Shown here one piece after another: positions 1-8,489 of a DNA stretch of 64,000 nt (its first letter is position 1; each line of letters opens with the position of its first letter). Under the pieces are notes generated by a model. The model saw only the letters and a program-made list of their open reading frames with translations, was not told the DNA's origin and did no database searches. This stretch comes from Tibeticola sediminis (GTDB taxonomy: Bacteria > Pseudomonadota > Gammaproteobacteria > Burkholderiales > Burkholderiaceae_C), in assembly GCF_003843835.1 (NCBI RefSeq), contig NZ_RKQL01000007.1:1-64000 (forward strand), written 5' to 3'. Position numbers and translations under genes: made by a program.

Positions 1-103
1 AATCCTCGCCATGGCGCCCGCCATGGCTGTGGTTTGCGCCTTGCCCGCGCGCCCGATGACGGCCCGCACGGGCGCGCCCAACTGCCGGATTTAGGTTCAA
101 AGC
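1..103 (+). repeat. MITE-like repeat, right part (structured core plus right terminal repeat)
   Basis: This stretch is nearly identical to the right-hand ~100 bp of the 245-bp element near 21.8-22.0 kb and ends in the same terminal repeat, CAACTGCCGGATTTAGGTT. It contains the hairpin CCATGGC-GCCC-GCCATGG at 9-26. The left part lies outside the window, so I cannot tell whether the copy is complete. It ends directly against the terminator of the neighbouring minus-strand gene, as the second copy ends against the stop of its neighbour. Confidence 0.8.
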
Positions 104-131
104 AAAAAAGCGAGCCGCGGCTCGCTTTTTT
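104..131 (-). terminator. Rho-independent terminator, possibly bidirectional
   Basis: The arms AAAAAAGCGAGC and GCTCGCTTTTTT form a perfect hairpin with a U-run on either strand. It lies 45 bp beyond the stop of the minus-strand SGNH-like gene, where that transcript would be expected to end. Confidence 0.85.
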
Positions 132-175
132 CTTGGGCTCTGGGGCCGGAGCCGCGCCAAGCGCCCCGCACCGGT

Positions 176-1054
176 TCACCAACGCCCGGTCAGCTTGTTG
201 TAGGCCTCGACGCCGAACAGTCGGTGCGCCACCGGCGTGAGGTGCGTGGCATCGGCAAACAGCGCGCGCGTGTAGTCGATGTTCGCCGCTATCGTGCTCG
301 CGGTGCAGGTGGTCGCGTCGGGCGTGGTGCAGGCGGCGTCGGTGACATTGACCAAACCGTAGCCCGCCGGCAAGGCATGGACCAGGTTGAAATACAAGGC
401 CGTATCGACGTAGAGCACATTCGCGCCCAAGTCCACCGCCGAGACGAGGAAACGGTTGTTGAAGTGGATCGAGAGGTCGGTGATCGCCGAAGCCTGCCCC
501 CGGGCCACCGCCCAGGGCGTGATGCCGAGGTTATAGACACCGGCCACCAAAACGTACTTGGCGCCTGCGGCGACGAGACGACGCACGAGGGAGGCGAGCG
601 CATCGCCCGCTGCGCGCACGCGCGTGGTCGTGGCGTCCGAAATCCCGGTTTGGGTCACGGCGTCGATGATTTCATTCATGCCCGCACCGATGAGCACGAC
701 GTCGTTCGGACCTAGGGCATGGTTGGCCAACATCCGGTTGAGCTGAGATTCGACGCTGTTGGTCGCCCCGCTGATCCAGGCTCCCCCTTGCGCATACGAC
801 AAGCCGCCCGCAGACGCCGTCGTGATCGTCTTTTGGTAGATGCTCACGAGCTGTTGCGTCCAGATGTTGACGCTGCCGTCGTTGACGGTGTAACGAACGC
901 CCGTCTCGCCCAAGTCGCTGAAATCATCGCCGAGGGCAAAGAACCGATCCGGCTTGAGCGCAGAGACGATGGAACTCGAGCCGCAGCCACTCAGGGCCGC
1001 CGCAGCGCCACCCGCAAGCGTGAGAAAGGCGCGACGGGAAAGGGACGGGGTCAT
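176..1054 (-). CDS. SGNH/GDSL-hydrolase-like exported lipoprotein
   Basis: A 292-residue protein. Its N-terminus has an RRAFL (Tat-like) n-region, a hydrophobic stretch and a lipobox-like LSGC, so it is probably an exported lipoprotein. The fold is suggested by a block I motif (LGDDFSDLG), a block III GAGMNE and a C-terminal DATH that would supply the Asp-His pair. The family normally hydrolyses esters using the Ser of GDS in block I. Here that position is Asp (codon GAT), so a canonical nucleophile is missing and activity is uncertain. I chose the ATG after GGAG because the signal peptide begins there. The reading frame stays open upstream, but that extension is antisense to the IS5 transposase and is not real. 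It stands alone, with the IS inserted just upstream of its promoter region. Confidence 0.75.
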   Translation of the reverse strand: MTPSLSRRAFLTLAGGAAAALSGCGSSSIVSALKPDRFFALGDDFSDLGETGVRYTVNDGSVNIWTQQLVSIYQKTITTASAGGLSYAQGGAWISGATNSVESQLNRMLANHALGPNDVVLIGAGMNEIIDAVTQTGISDATTTRVRAAGDALASLVRRLVAAGAKYVLVAGVYNLGITPWAVARGQASAITDLSIHFNNRFLVSAVDLGANVLYVDTALYFNLVHALPAGYGLVNVTDAACTTPDATTCTASTIAANIDYTRALFADATHLTPVAHRLFGVEAYNKLTGRW

Positions 1055-1087
1055 AAGGAAGTCTCCAAGGGGAACGACCGAGTTTAA

Positions 1088-2258
1088 GGCAACGCTGAAC
1101 AACCCCCCCAATTTCGCCCGGTCAGCGATGAGCCGAGTGCCGAGCTTGCACATCATGAGATTGGTGAGTCCAAAAGGCACCAATCCGAGCCCGATTGGAC
1201 TCAATTTTGCTTGGCGCATGCGCTCTGCGCCCATTTTGGGCGCACCTATGCCATGAGGCGCTGGCGCGCGAGGAAGATGTTGGCCAAACCCAGCGCCACA
1301 AAGCAGCGCGTGGCGTTCTTTTGCAGGCCTCGGTAGCGCACTTTCGTGTATCCCCATAGCCGCTTGACCACGGCGAAGACGTGCTCGACGCGAGCACGCA
1401 CCTTGGATTTGTTGCGGTTTTTCGCACGCTCGACTTCGTCGATCACACCACCTTTGCGTACGCGCTGGTTGGTGAAGTCTCGAGCGTTGGGCGCCTTGGA
1501 CTCGATCAGTGCCTTCTGGCTGGCGTAGGCACTGTCTCCGTACACGCGCTGCTCGTTGCCGTGCAGCAAGTCGGGCAGCGGGTGCTTGTCGTGCACGTTG
1601 GCCGCAGTCACTACCGCGCTGTGGGCCAGCCCCGTTCGGCTGTCCACGCCGATGTGAATCTTCATGCCGAAGTACCACTGCTGACCCTTACGCGTCTGGT
1701 GCATCTCGGGGTCGCGGGTGCGCTCAGCGTTCTTCGTCGAACTCGGTGCGGCAATGATGGTGGCATCCACGATCGTGCCGGTGCCCACCTTCAACCCTCG
1801 CGCCTGCAGCACCTGGCCGACCGTGGCGAACAGTTGCTTGCCCAGCTCGTGCTGCTCCAGCAGGCGGCGGAACTTCAGCAGCGTGGTGCCGTCGGGCACA
1901 CGCTCGCGGCCCAGGTCGATGCCCACGAAGCGGCGCAGTGCCGTGCTGTCCAGCAGCGCTTCCTCGCACGCTTCGTCGGCCAGGTTGAACCAGTGCTGCA
2001 CGAAGTACATGCGCAGCATGCGCTCCAGCCCCACCGGCGGGCGCCCATTGCCAGGCTTCGGGTAGTACGGTTCGATCACCGCACACAACTCCTGCCACGG
2101 CACGATCTGTTCCATCGTCGCCAGAAACGCGTCGCGCTTCGTCGGCCTGCGGTACTGCTCAAATCCGGCGCCTTGATCGGCTGCCATGGCAAGGGTCTGC
2201 TGTTTCATCCACCTTCAACGCAGCAGGCCGCTCATCGGTGGACTTAATCAGCGTTGCC
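1088..2258 (-). mobile_element. IS5-family insertion sequence, complete, TTAA target duplication
   Basis: The 1171-bp element starts GGCAACGCTGAACAA and ends in the inverted counterpart TTAATCAGCGTTGCC. TTAA flanks both sides (1084-1087 and 2259-2262), matching the YTAR 4-bp duplication typical of IS5 elements. One intact transposase gene fills it. The terminal 11 bp are perfect inverted repeats and the next bases diverge. It lies between the SGNH-like gene and the threonylcarbamoyl-AMP synthase gene and interrupts no visible reading frame. Confidence 0.85.
1246..2208 (-). CDS. IS5-family DDE transposase
   Basis: A 320-residue protein of normal family length. The N-terminal DUF772-type region contains the WFNLADEACEEALLDS stretch typical of IS5 transposases. 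The likely catalytic triad is D148 (TIVDATIIAAPSS), D225 (YGDSAYAS) and E275 (RVEHVFAVVKRLWGY). All motifs are present without frameshift, so the enzyme is probably functional. It should cut at the GGCAACGCTGA ends and may therefore also mobilise the short elements in this window that carry the same ends. Confidence 0.92.
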   Translation of the reverse strand: MKQQTLAMAADQGAGFEQYRRPTKRDAFLATMEQIVPWQELCAVIEPYYPKPGNGRPPVGLERMLRMYFVQHWFNLADEACEEALLDSTALRRFVGIDLGRERVPDGTTLLKFRRLLEQHELGKQLFATVGQVLQARGLKVGTGTIVDATIIAAPSSTKNAERTRDPEMHQTRKGQQWYFGMKIHIGVDSRTGLAHSAVVTAANVHDKHPLPDLLHGNEQRVYGDSAYASQKALIESKAPNARDFTNQRVRKGGVIDEVERAKNRNKSKVRARVEHVFAVVKRLWGYTKVRYRGLQKNATRCFVALGLANIFLARQRLMA

Positions 2259-2262
2259 TTAA

Positions 2263-2290
2263 GGCAACGCTGAACCAGTCCCTTGCGCAC
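2263..2290 (+). repeat. Orphan IS5-like/MITE terminal repeat
   Basis: GGCAACGCTGAACCAGTCCC follows the right TTAA duplication of the IS directly. It matches the MITE end near 8.43 kb better than it matches the IS itself. No partner end lies between it and the next gene, so it looks like a remnant beside which the IS inserted. Confidence 0.7.
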
Positions 2291-2323
2291 CGCACACCCG
2301 GCGCCGACGCTGCTGCGAACGGT

Positions 2324-3331
2324 TCAGCCGCCGGTCGCCGCAGCGGCCGCACGCCGCAGGCGGTCGCGCACGCCCTCCCACGCCGGGGTGTCGGGCGGCA
2401 GCTCGACCCAGATCAGCCGTGCGCCCGCGTCGTCGAAGCCGCGCAAGGTGTCGAACAACTGCTGCGCGGCCGCGCCGGCGTCGTCGGGCATGCGCCGCGC
2501 CAGGGGCGTGGCCAGGTTCGGCAGCGCGCTGCGCGCGTAGACGGCAACCCCGGCACGCGCAGCATCGGCACCGAGCAATTCCAGCGCCGTTTGCAGCTCG
2601 CGCGCCGACATCAAGCGCACCGGCGCACGCGGCGCGTAGTGAGCGGCCAAGGTGCCACTGGCCTTGGGGGTCGCTCCCGCCTGGACTTCGTCGGGGTCGA
2701 GTATGGGCATGCCCGCCGCCGCGGCGAGCGCCTCGCGGTCGATTTGCCCGGGACGCAGCAAGACGGGCGCGCCCCGCGTGGCATCGACGATGGTCGACTC
2801 GATCCCCACCGCACACGGGCCGCCGTCGAGCACGAGCACGCGGTCCCCCAGGTCGGCGACGACATGCTCGGCGCGCGTCGGGCTGATGCGTCCAAAGCGG
2901 TTGGCACTGGGTGCCGCCAGCGCCCGGATGCCCTGCGCGGCGGCGGCGCGCAAGAGCGCCTGCGCCACCGGATGCGCAGGGCAGCGCAAGCCCACCGACG
3001 GCTGGCCCGCGGCCGCTGCCGCTGCAACTCCGGCCCGGCGGGGCAGAATCAAGGTCAAAGGCCCGGGCCAGAACGCGTCCATCAGCGCGCGCGCGAAGCC
3101 TGGGACCTCTTGCGCAAAGGCGGTGACCGCGTCGGCATCGGCGACATGCAGGATCAAGGGGTGATCGCTCGGCCGACCTTTGGCCGCATAGATGGCCGCA
3201 ACGGCGTCGCCGTTCTCCGCATCGGCGGCGAGGCCGTAGACGGTCTCGGTCGGCATGGCGACGATCCCGCCCGCGCGCAGCGTGCGCACGGCGGCGTCGA
3301 TCGATTCGGTCCGGGTTCCGTCGAGGATCAC
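2324..3331 (-). CDS. L-threonylcarbamoyladenylate synthase (Sua5/YwlC type)
   Basis: A 335-residue cytoplasmic enzyme that makes threonylcarbamoyl-AMP from threonine, bicarbonate and ATP, the first step of the universal tRNA t6A37 modification. The YrdC domain covers roughly residues 5-195 (GGIVAMPTETVYGLAADA, AAKGRPSDHPLILH, PSANRFGRISPT). The Sua5 C-terminal domain follows after the SGTLAAHYAPRAPV linker. The length fits Sua5 rather than the shorter TsaC. I chose a GTG start (product begins ILDGTRTES) because the upstream ATG would extend the protein 23 residues into purK. It follows purK by 19 bp and may be co-transcribed with purEK. Confidence 0.9.
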   Translation of the reverse strand: MILDGTRTESIDAAVRTLRAGGIVAMPTETVYGLAADAENGDAVAAIYAAKGRPSDHPLILHVADADAVTAFAQEVPGFARALMDAFWPGPLTLILPRRAGVAAAAAAGQPSVGLRCPAHPVAQALLRAAAAQGIRALAAPSANRFGRISPTRAEHVVADLGDRVLVLDGGPCAVGIESTIVDATRGAPVLLRPGQIDREALAAAAGMPILDPDEVQAGATPKASGTLAAHYAPRAPVRLMSARELQTALELLGADAARAGVAVYARSALPNLATPLARRMPDDAGAAAQQLFDTLRGFDDAGARLIWVELPPDTPAWEGVRDRLRRAAAAATGG

Positions 3332-3350
3332 GGGCGTTCGCCAGCGGGAC

Positions 3351-4550
3351 TCACCACGGCGCCATGCCCAGCAGGGCTGCCGCCCGCGCGGCGGTGGCAC
3401 GCACCTCGACGGCGCTCGCGGCGGTGAAGGTCAGGTGACCCATCTTGCGCCCAGGCCGCGGCTGCAGCTTGCCGTACAAATGCAGATGCGCCCCCGGCAG
3501 CGCCAGCACCTCGGCCCAGGCGGGCGTGCGGGCACGCCCCTCACCGTCGAACCAGAGATCGCCGAGCAGGTTGAGCATCACCGCCGCGCTGTGCTGGCGC
3601 GGGGCGACCAGCGGCAAGCCGGCGAGCGTGCGCACCTGCGCCTCGAACTGCGAGAGGTCGCAGGAATCGACCGTGTGGTGCCCGCTGTTATGGGGTCGCG
3701 GCGCCATTTCGTTGGCCACCAACGACCCATCGGCGAGCACGAAGAATTCGACGCAGAGCACCCCCACGTAGCCCAGCTCGTCTGCTATTGTTTTGGCAGC
3801 ATCCAGTGCCCGATTGACGCCGGGATAAGGCAGATTTCCTTCAAAAGCCTCGGTCACGGCCAAAATCCCGTCGCGGTGCAGATTGCGCTGCAGCGGGTAA
3901 TGCACCGTCTGGCCGTTCCAGCCTCGCGCGACGATCACCGAGCATTCATCGACCAGCGGCAGCATGCGCTCGAGCACGCAGGGAACCGCGCCGAGTTGCC
4001 GCCACGCCTCGCCCAGCGCCGCGCGCGAGGCGACCCGAACCTGCCCCTTGCCGTCGTAGCCCAGCCGCGCGGTCTTGAGCACCCCGGGCAGCAGCGCGTC
4101 GGACACCGCCGCCAAGTCGGCCTCGGACTCGATCGCCGCCCAAGGCGCGGTGGCCACGCCGCAGCGGTTGAAGAACTGCTTTTCCTGGATGCGGTTCTGC
4201 GCGATGGCGACCGCGCGGGCGCCGGGCGCCACCGGCCGGTGCGCGCCGAGCGTGTGCAAAGCCGCCGCGGGGACGTTTTCGAACTCGGTCGTGATGGCCG
4301 AACACCGCTGCATGAGCTGCGCCAGCGCCTGCTCGTCGAGGTAGTCGGCCTGGATGTGGAAGTGGCTCACCAGGCCCGCGGGGCTTGCCGGATCGGGGTC
4401 GAGCACCGCGGTAAAGTAACCCATGGCCTGAGCGGCCTGCACGAACATGCGGCCGAGCTGCCCGCCGCCCATCACGCCCAGCGTGGTCTGCGCACCGGTG
4501 GCCGTGGTGCCTGGCAGGATGGTGGCCGCCCGCGTTGCGGTTTCGGTCAT
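3351..4550 (-). CDS. purK: N5-carboxyaminoimidazole ribonucleotide synthase
   Basis: A 399-residue ATP-grasp enzyme of de novo purine synthesis. It converts aminoimidazole ribonucleotide, bicarbonate and ATP to N5-CAIR. The N-terminus has the dinucleotide-like motif [11 protein letters not shown]. The ATP-grasp core includes the ECSVIVARG and VEFFVLADG regions and [14 protein letters not shown], typical of PurK. Its start overlaps the purE stop by 4 bases (ATGA), so the two are translationally coupled and their products act in sequence. Confidence 0.96.
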   Translation of the reverse strand: MTETATRAATILPGTTATGAQTTLGVMGGGQLGRMFVQAAQAMGYFTAVLDPDPASPAGLVSHFHIQADYLDEQALAQLMQRCSAITTEFENVPAAALHTLGAHRPVAPGARAVAIAQNRIQEKQFFNRCGVATAPWAAIESEADLAAVSDALLPGVLKTARLGYDGKGQVRVASRAALGEAWRQLGAVPCVLERMLPLVDECSVIVARGWNGQTVHYPLQRNLHRDGILAVTEAFEGNLPYPGVNRALDAAKTIADELGYVGVLCVEFFVLADGSLVANEMAPRPHNSGHHTVDSCDLSQFEAQVRTLAGLPLVAPRQHSAAVMLNLLGDLWFDGEGRARTPAWAEVLALPGAHLHLYGKLQPRPGRKMGHLTFTAASAVEVRATAARAAALLGMAPW

Positions 4551-5050
4551 GCGGCGGCTCCGGTGGGCGGCAGCGTCATCGCGCGCGCGGCGGCGGTTTG
4601 CTCGGCACGGTAGGCCTCGAGCCGCGCCCGCAAGGCCGCGTCGTGTTGCGCCAACATGGCCACCGCGAACAGCGCCGCATTGGCCGCCCCGGCCGCACCA
4701 ATCGCGAAGGTGGCCACCGGCACGCCCTTGGGCATCTGCACGATGCTGTGCAGCGAGTCCACGCCCTGCAGATGCCGGCTCGCCACCGGCACCCCGAGCA
4801 CCGGAACCACGGTCTTGGCCGCGAGCATGCCCGGCAGATGCGCGGCCCCACCCGCCCCCGCGATGATGGCGCGCAGGCCGCGCGGCTGGGCGGCTTCGGC
4901 ATAGGCGTACATGTCGTCGGGCATGCGGTGCGCGGAAACGACCCGCGCCTCGTGGGCGACGTCGAAGTGTTGGAGAATCTGGACTGCGTGCTGCATGGTG
5001 TCCCAGTCGGAACTGGAGCCCATGACCACACCGATGAGCGCAGCGGTCAT
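4547..5050 (-). CDS. purE: N5-carboxyaminoimidazole ribonucleotide mutase
   Basis: A 167-residue class I PurE that moves the carboxylate of N5-CAIR to give CAIR. The family signatures [19 protein letters not shown] and [14 protein letters not shown] are all present. I chose the ATG that places GVVMGSSSD at residue 7. It is the first gene of the purE-purK pair, and its 5' end faces the thioredoxin-TPR gene across 57 bp that must hold both promoters. Confidence 0.96.
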   Translation of the reverse strand: MTAALIGVVMGSSSDWDTMQHAVQILQHFDVAHEARVVSAHRMPDDMYAYAEAAQPRGLRAIIAGAGGAAHLPGMLAAKTVVPVLGVPVASRHLQGVDSLHSIVQMPKGVPVATFAIGAAGAANAALFAVAMLAQHDAALRARLEAYRAEQTAAARAMTLPPTGAAA

Positions 5051-5107
5051 TGAGTGCCTGTCGGAAGTTGCTTGAATTTTACGGTTACAGCCCTGAGTTA
5101 CCCCACC

Positions 5108-6067
5108 ATGATCGACGTCACCCTGGAAAACTTTGAATCCGAGGTCATCGAAGCCTCGATGACGACCCCCGTGCTGGTCGACTTCTGGGCACCCTGGTGC
5201 GGTCCCTGCCGCGCGCTCGGCCCGGTGCTCGAAAAGCTCGAAGCGGCCTATGGCGGGCGGTTCAAGCTCGTGAAAATCAATTCCGACGAGCAGCAGGAAC
5301 TCGCCGGCGCCTTTGGCATCCGCAGCATTCCGACCTGCGTGCTCCTGAAGAACGGCCAGCCGGTCGATGGCTTCATGGGCGCCTTGCCCGAAGGCCAGGT
5401 GCGCGCCTTCCTCGACAAGCACGTGCCCGCGGAAACCGAGCTTGCTGCCCAGGCCGAGGCGCAAGAGGCCAAGCAGCAGCTCGAAGCCGGCGACGTCGAT
5501 GCGGCCCTGCGCCGTATGGCCGACGCCTTGGCCGCCGCCCCCGAAAACGACGACCTGCGCGAGGACTATGTGCGCTTGCTCATCGAGCTCGGGCGGCTCG
5601 ACGAAGCCGCCGCGGCCCTGGCGCCCGCGCTCGCACGCATTCCGGTGCCGCTGCGCTTCGAGGCTCTGGACCAATGGCTCAAAGCGCGCGAATTCGCGGC
5701 GAACGACCCTCGGGGCCAGTGGTCGATCGAACAGTTCGATGCGCGCATCGAACAAAACAAGCGCGACTTCGAGACCCGCTTTGCCAAAGCCCGGGTACTC
5801 ATGAACCGCGGCGAATGGACCGCGGCGATGGACGAGTTGCTCGAAATCATCATGCGCGACAAGAAGTGGGACGACGAAGCACCGCGCAAGACCATGGTGG
5901 CGATTCTGGAACTGCTCAGCCCGCGCAAGCCAGCACAACCGGGCGCCGTCGCAGCAGGGCGCACGGCCGGCGGCATCGAGATCGCGGGCAAGGCCGCGGT
6001 CGAGCAAGACCCGCAAGCCGAGCTCGTCTCGCGCTATCGCCGCCGCCTGAGCATGGCGCTGAACTGA
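5108..6067 (+). CDS. Thioredoxin-TPR protein (CnoX/YbbN-like co-chaperone)
   Basis: A 319-residue protein with an N-terminal thioredoxin fold (residues 1-110) and a C-terminal tetratricopeptide region rich in Ala/Glu helices. The active site is WCGPC (C31, C34), which differs from the SXXC of E. coli CnoX, so redox activity is plausible. The family protects proteins under stress and hands clients to GroEL or DnaK. I chose the ATG giving MIDVTLENF because the upstream ATG adds residues outside the domain. It is transcribed divergently from purE and ends facing purC. Confidence 0.9.
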   Translation: MIDVTLENFESEVIEASMTTPVLVDFWAPWCGPCRALGPVLEKLEAAYGGRFKLVKINSDEQQELAGAFGIRSIPTCVLLKNGQPVDGFMGALPEGQVRAFLDKHVPAETELAAQAEAQEAKQQLEAGDVDAALRRMADALAAAPENDDLREDYVRLLIELGRLDEAAAALAPALARIPVPLRFEALDQWLKAREFAANDPRGQWSIEQFDARIEQNKRDFETRFAKARVLMNRGEWTAAMDELLEIIMRDKKWDDEAPRKTMVAILELLSPRKPAQPGAVAAGRTAGGIEIAGKAAVEQDPQAELVSRYRRRLSMALN

Positions 6068-6080
6068 ACCCACGCGAGCG

Positions 6081-6100
6081 GGCGAGGTGCCGCCCTCGCC
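6081..6100. terminator. GC-rich hairpin between convergent genes
   Basis: GGCGAGG-TGCCGC-CCTCGCC forms a 7-bp stem between the convergent thioredoxin-TPR and purC genes. There is no U-run on either side, so it may only assist termination. Confidence 0.4.
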
Positions 6101-6110
6101 GTGTGCGGCC

Positions 6111-7007
6111 TCAGGCGGTGAGGCGCTGCAGCGCCTCACGGTATTTCTCGGCGGTTTTTTCGATCACCTCGAACGGCAGGTGCGGCGCCGGCGGCGTCTT
6201 GTTCCAGGGCTGGCCGTGGATGCGCACCTGCTCGAGCCAGTCGCGCAAAAACTGCTTGTCGAAACTCGGCGGGTTGCTGCCCTCGGCGTAGCTCTCGAGC
6301 GGCCAGTAACGCGAGGAGTCCGGAGTCAGCACCTCGTCCATCAGCACCACCGTACCGTCGCGGTCGAGGCCAAACTCGAACTTCGTGTCGGCGATGATGA
6401 TGCCCTTGGTCAGCGCAAAGTCGGCCGCCGCGCGGTAGAGCGCAATCGACAGTTCACGGATGCGCGCGGCGTGCTCGGGCCCGATCATCTCCACCGTGCG
6501 CTCATAGCTGATGTTCTCGTCGTGCTCACCGACCGCCGCCTTGGCCGCCGGCGTGTAAATTGGCTCGGGCAAACGGGACGCGTTTTTCAAGCCCGGCGGC
6601 AGCGGCACACCGCAGACAGCGCCATGCTCCTGATACTCCTTCCACCCACTGCCCGCGAGGTAGCCGCGCACCACGGCTTCGACCGGAAGCGGCGTGAGGC
6701 GCTTCACCAGCATGGAGCGACCCCGGACTTGATCGACCTCGTCCGGGGCGACCACGCGCTCGGGCGACTCGCCCGTGAGGTGGTTGGGGCAGATGTGGCG
6801 CAGCTTGTCGAACCAGAACAAGGCCATCTGGGTCAGCAAGACGCCCTTGCCCGGGATGGGCTCGCCCATGATGACGTCGAAGGCGCTGATCCGGTCGGTG
6901 GCCACCATCAGGATGCGGTCGTCGCCGACCGCGTAGTTGTCGCGCACCTTGCCGCGCGCGAGCAGCGGCAAGGAATGGAGGCTGGAGGTGTGCAAGGCGG
7001 TGGTCAT
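6111..7007 (-). CDS. purC: Phosphoribosylaminoimidazole-succinocarboxamide synthase
   Basis: A 298-residue SAICAR synthase that joins aspartate to CAIR using ATP, the step after PurE. Motifs include [19 protein letters not shown] (nucleotide-binding loop), the [11 protein letters not shown] loop, and DTKFEFGLD followed by [14 protein letters not shown]. The length and domain order match the eukaryote-like form common in betaproteobacteria. It is separated from fba by a terminator and so is probably expressed on its own. Confidence 0.95.
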   Translation of the reverse strand: MTTALHTSSLHSLPLLARGKVRDNYAVGDDRILMVATDRISAFDVIMGEPIPGKGVLLTQMALFWFDKLRHICPNHLTGESPERVVAPDEVDQVRGRSMLVKRLTPLPVEAVVRGYLAGSGWKEYQEHGAVCGVPLPPGLKNASRLPEPIYTPAAKAAVGEHDENISYERTVEMIGPEHAARIRELSIALYRAAADFALTKGIIIADTKFEFGLDRDGTVVLMDEVLTPDSSRYWPLESYAEGSNPPSFDKQFLRDWLEQVRIHGQPWNKTPPAPHLPFEVIEKTAEKYREALQRLTA

Positions 7008-7019
7008 GTGAGCGAGCTG

Positions 7020-7052
7020 AAAAATGAAGAGGCCCGACGCAAGCGCCGGGCC
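7020..7052 (-). terminator. Rho-independent terminator of fba
   Basis: Read on the minus strand, GGCCCG-GCGCTTGCGT-CGGGCC is followed by the U-rich TCTTCATTTTTC. It lies about 65 bp beyond the fba stop and immediately upstream of purC. Confidence 0.7.
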
Positions 7053-7116
7053 CCGAAATTATCGCCCTGCCGGGCGCAACGCCCGTATCGGCGTGCGCCC
7101 GCAGGGATGGACTCCC

Positions 7117-8181
7117 TCAATGCACGACCTGTGCGAGCTCACCACGGGCATAGCGCTCGGCCATCACGGACAGCGGCAGGCCTTTGATCTTCGGGCCCTG
7201 GCCTTCGCAGCCGAATTCGAGATAGCGCTGCTTGCAGATGGCCCGGGCGGCCTCGCGCGCAGGCTTCATCCATTCGCGCATGTCGAATTTCTCGGGGTTT
7301 TCGGCGAGGAACTTGCGCACCGCACCGGTCATGGCCATGCGGATGTCGGTGTCGATGTTGATCTTGCGCACGCCATGCTTGATGGCCTCTTGGATCTCGG
7401 CCACGGGCACTCCCCAGGTTTGCTTCATCTGTCCGCCGTAGCTGTTGATGAGCGTGAGCAGATCCTGCGGCACGCTGGAGCTGCCGTGCATGACGAGATG
7501 CGTGTTCGGGATGCGCGCGTGGATCTCCTTCACGCGGCTGATCGCCAGCACGTCGCCGGTCGGTGGGCGCGTGAATTTGTAGGCGCCGTGGCTCGTTCCG
7601 ATGGCGATGGCCAGCGCGTCGAGCTGCGTGGCTTCGACGAAACGGGCGGCCTCCTCGGGGTCGGTCAAGAGCGCCGAATGGTCGAGCTTGCCCTCGGCGC
7701 CGATGCCGTCCTCCTCACCGGCCAAGCCCGTCTCGAGCGAGCCCAGACAGCCGAGTTCCCCTTCGACGGTGACGCCGACCCGGTGCGCCATTTCGACCAC
7801 TTCGCGCGTGACCCGAACGTTGTAGTCGAAGCTCGAAGGCGTCTTGCCGTCCTCCAGGAGCGAACCGTCCATCATCACCGAGCCGAAACCCAGCCGGATC
7901 GCGCCTTCGCACACCTTCGGGCTGGTGCCGTGGTCCTGGTGCATCACCAGGGGGATGTGCGGCCAGGCTTCGGTTGCCGCTTGGATCAGGTGCTTGATGA
8001 AGCTCTCGCCCGCGTATTTGCGCGCGCCAGCGCTCGCTTGCAGGATGACGGGGGCGCCCACCTCGTCGGCAGCCGACATGACGGCCTGCACCTGTTCGAG
8101 GTTGTTGACGTTGAAGGCCGGGATGCCGTAGCCGTGCTCGGCCGCATGGTCGAGCAGTTCGCGCATGGAGACGAGAGCCAT
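7117..8181 (-). CDS. fba: Class II fructose-1,6-bisphosphate aldolase
   Basis: A 354-residue Zn-dependent aldolase that interconverts fructose-1,6-bisphosphate with dihydroxyacetone phosphate and glyceraldehyde-3-phosphate. Zinc-ligand and active-site regions are visible: [19 protein letters not shown] and [10 protein letters not shown]. The start gives [14 protein letters not shown], the standard N-terminus of the betaproteobacterial CbbA/Fba type. Although pyk lies just upstream on the same strand, a 161-bp MITE sits in the 308-bp gap, so the two are probably separate transcripts. Confidence 0.95.
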   Translation of the reverse strand: MALVSMRELLDHAAEHGYGIPAFNVNNLEQVQAVMSAADEVGAPVILQASAGARKYAGESFIKHLIQAATEAWPHIPLVMHQDHGTSPKVCEGAIRLGFGSVMMDGSLLEDGKTPSSFDYNVRVTREVVEMAHRVGVTVEGELGCLGSLETGLAGEEDGIGAEGKLDHSALLTDPEEAARFVEATQLDALAIAIGTSHGAYKFTRPPTGDVLAISRVKEIHARIPNTHLVMHGSSSVPQDLLTLINSYGGQMKQTWGVPVAEIQEAIKHGVRKINIDTDIRMAMTGAVRKFLAENPEKFDMREWMKPAREAARAICKQRYLEFGCEGQGPKIKGLPLSVMAERYARGELAQVVH

Positions 8182-8276
8182 GGGGAAGTCCTGTCGCTTG
8201 GAGGTTCTTGAAACGCCGGCAGCGCCGACGCGCCGCTGCCGCCCTTCGGTTTCGCCAGAAACCAGAAAAATTCTAG

Positions 8277-8437
8277 GGCAACGCTGAATCAGTTCCTGCG
8301 ATGGCGCGCGCCCGGCCGCGGGATGGGATGCGAGGCGCAAACCGCAGCCATAGCCGAAGCTATGGCGAGGATTTGCAACGAAGCAGACCGCCCGCAGCTG
8401 GGATGCGCGACGCGCGAGGGACTGGTTCAGCGTTGCT
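8277..8437. repeat. 161-bp MITE with IS5-like ends and an internal hairpin
   Basis: The ends are GGCAACGCTGAATCAG and the inverse CTGGTTCAGCGTTGCT, close to the ends of the IS5-family element near 1-2 kb. CTAG on the left and CTGG on the right fit a slightly decayed YTAR target duplication. There is no coding capacity. The interior has a perfect hairpin CCATAGC-CGAA-GCTATGG flanked by the imperfect arms GCAAACCGCAG and CGAGGATTTGC, the same core as the repeats at the window start and near 21.9 kb. The remainder of the gap between fba and pyk shows nothing else. Confidence 0.8.
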
Positions 8438-8489
8438 CTGGCGCCAGGCCCCGACGCCGGACTGACGGCGGCATGTCCCGCCGCTGCGA

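Noticed and set aside
1055-1678. Upstream extension of the SGNH-like frame to 500 residues
   Set aside because: The extension is antisense to the transposase and IS end, and the true signal peptide starts at the ATG inside.
5051-6139. Long minus-strand frame upstream of purE
   Set aside because: It is a shadow of the thioredoxin-TPR gene on the other strand, caused by high GC third positions.
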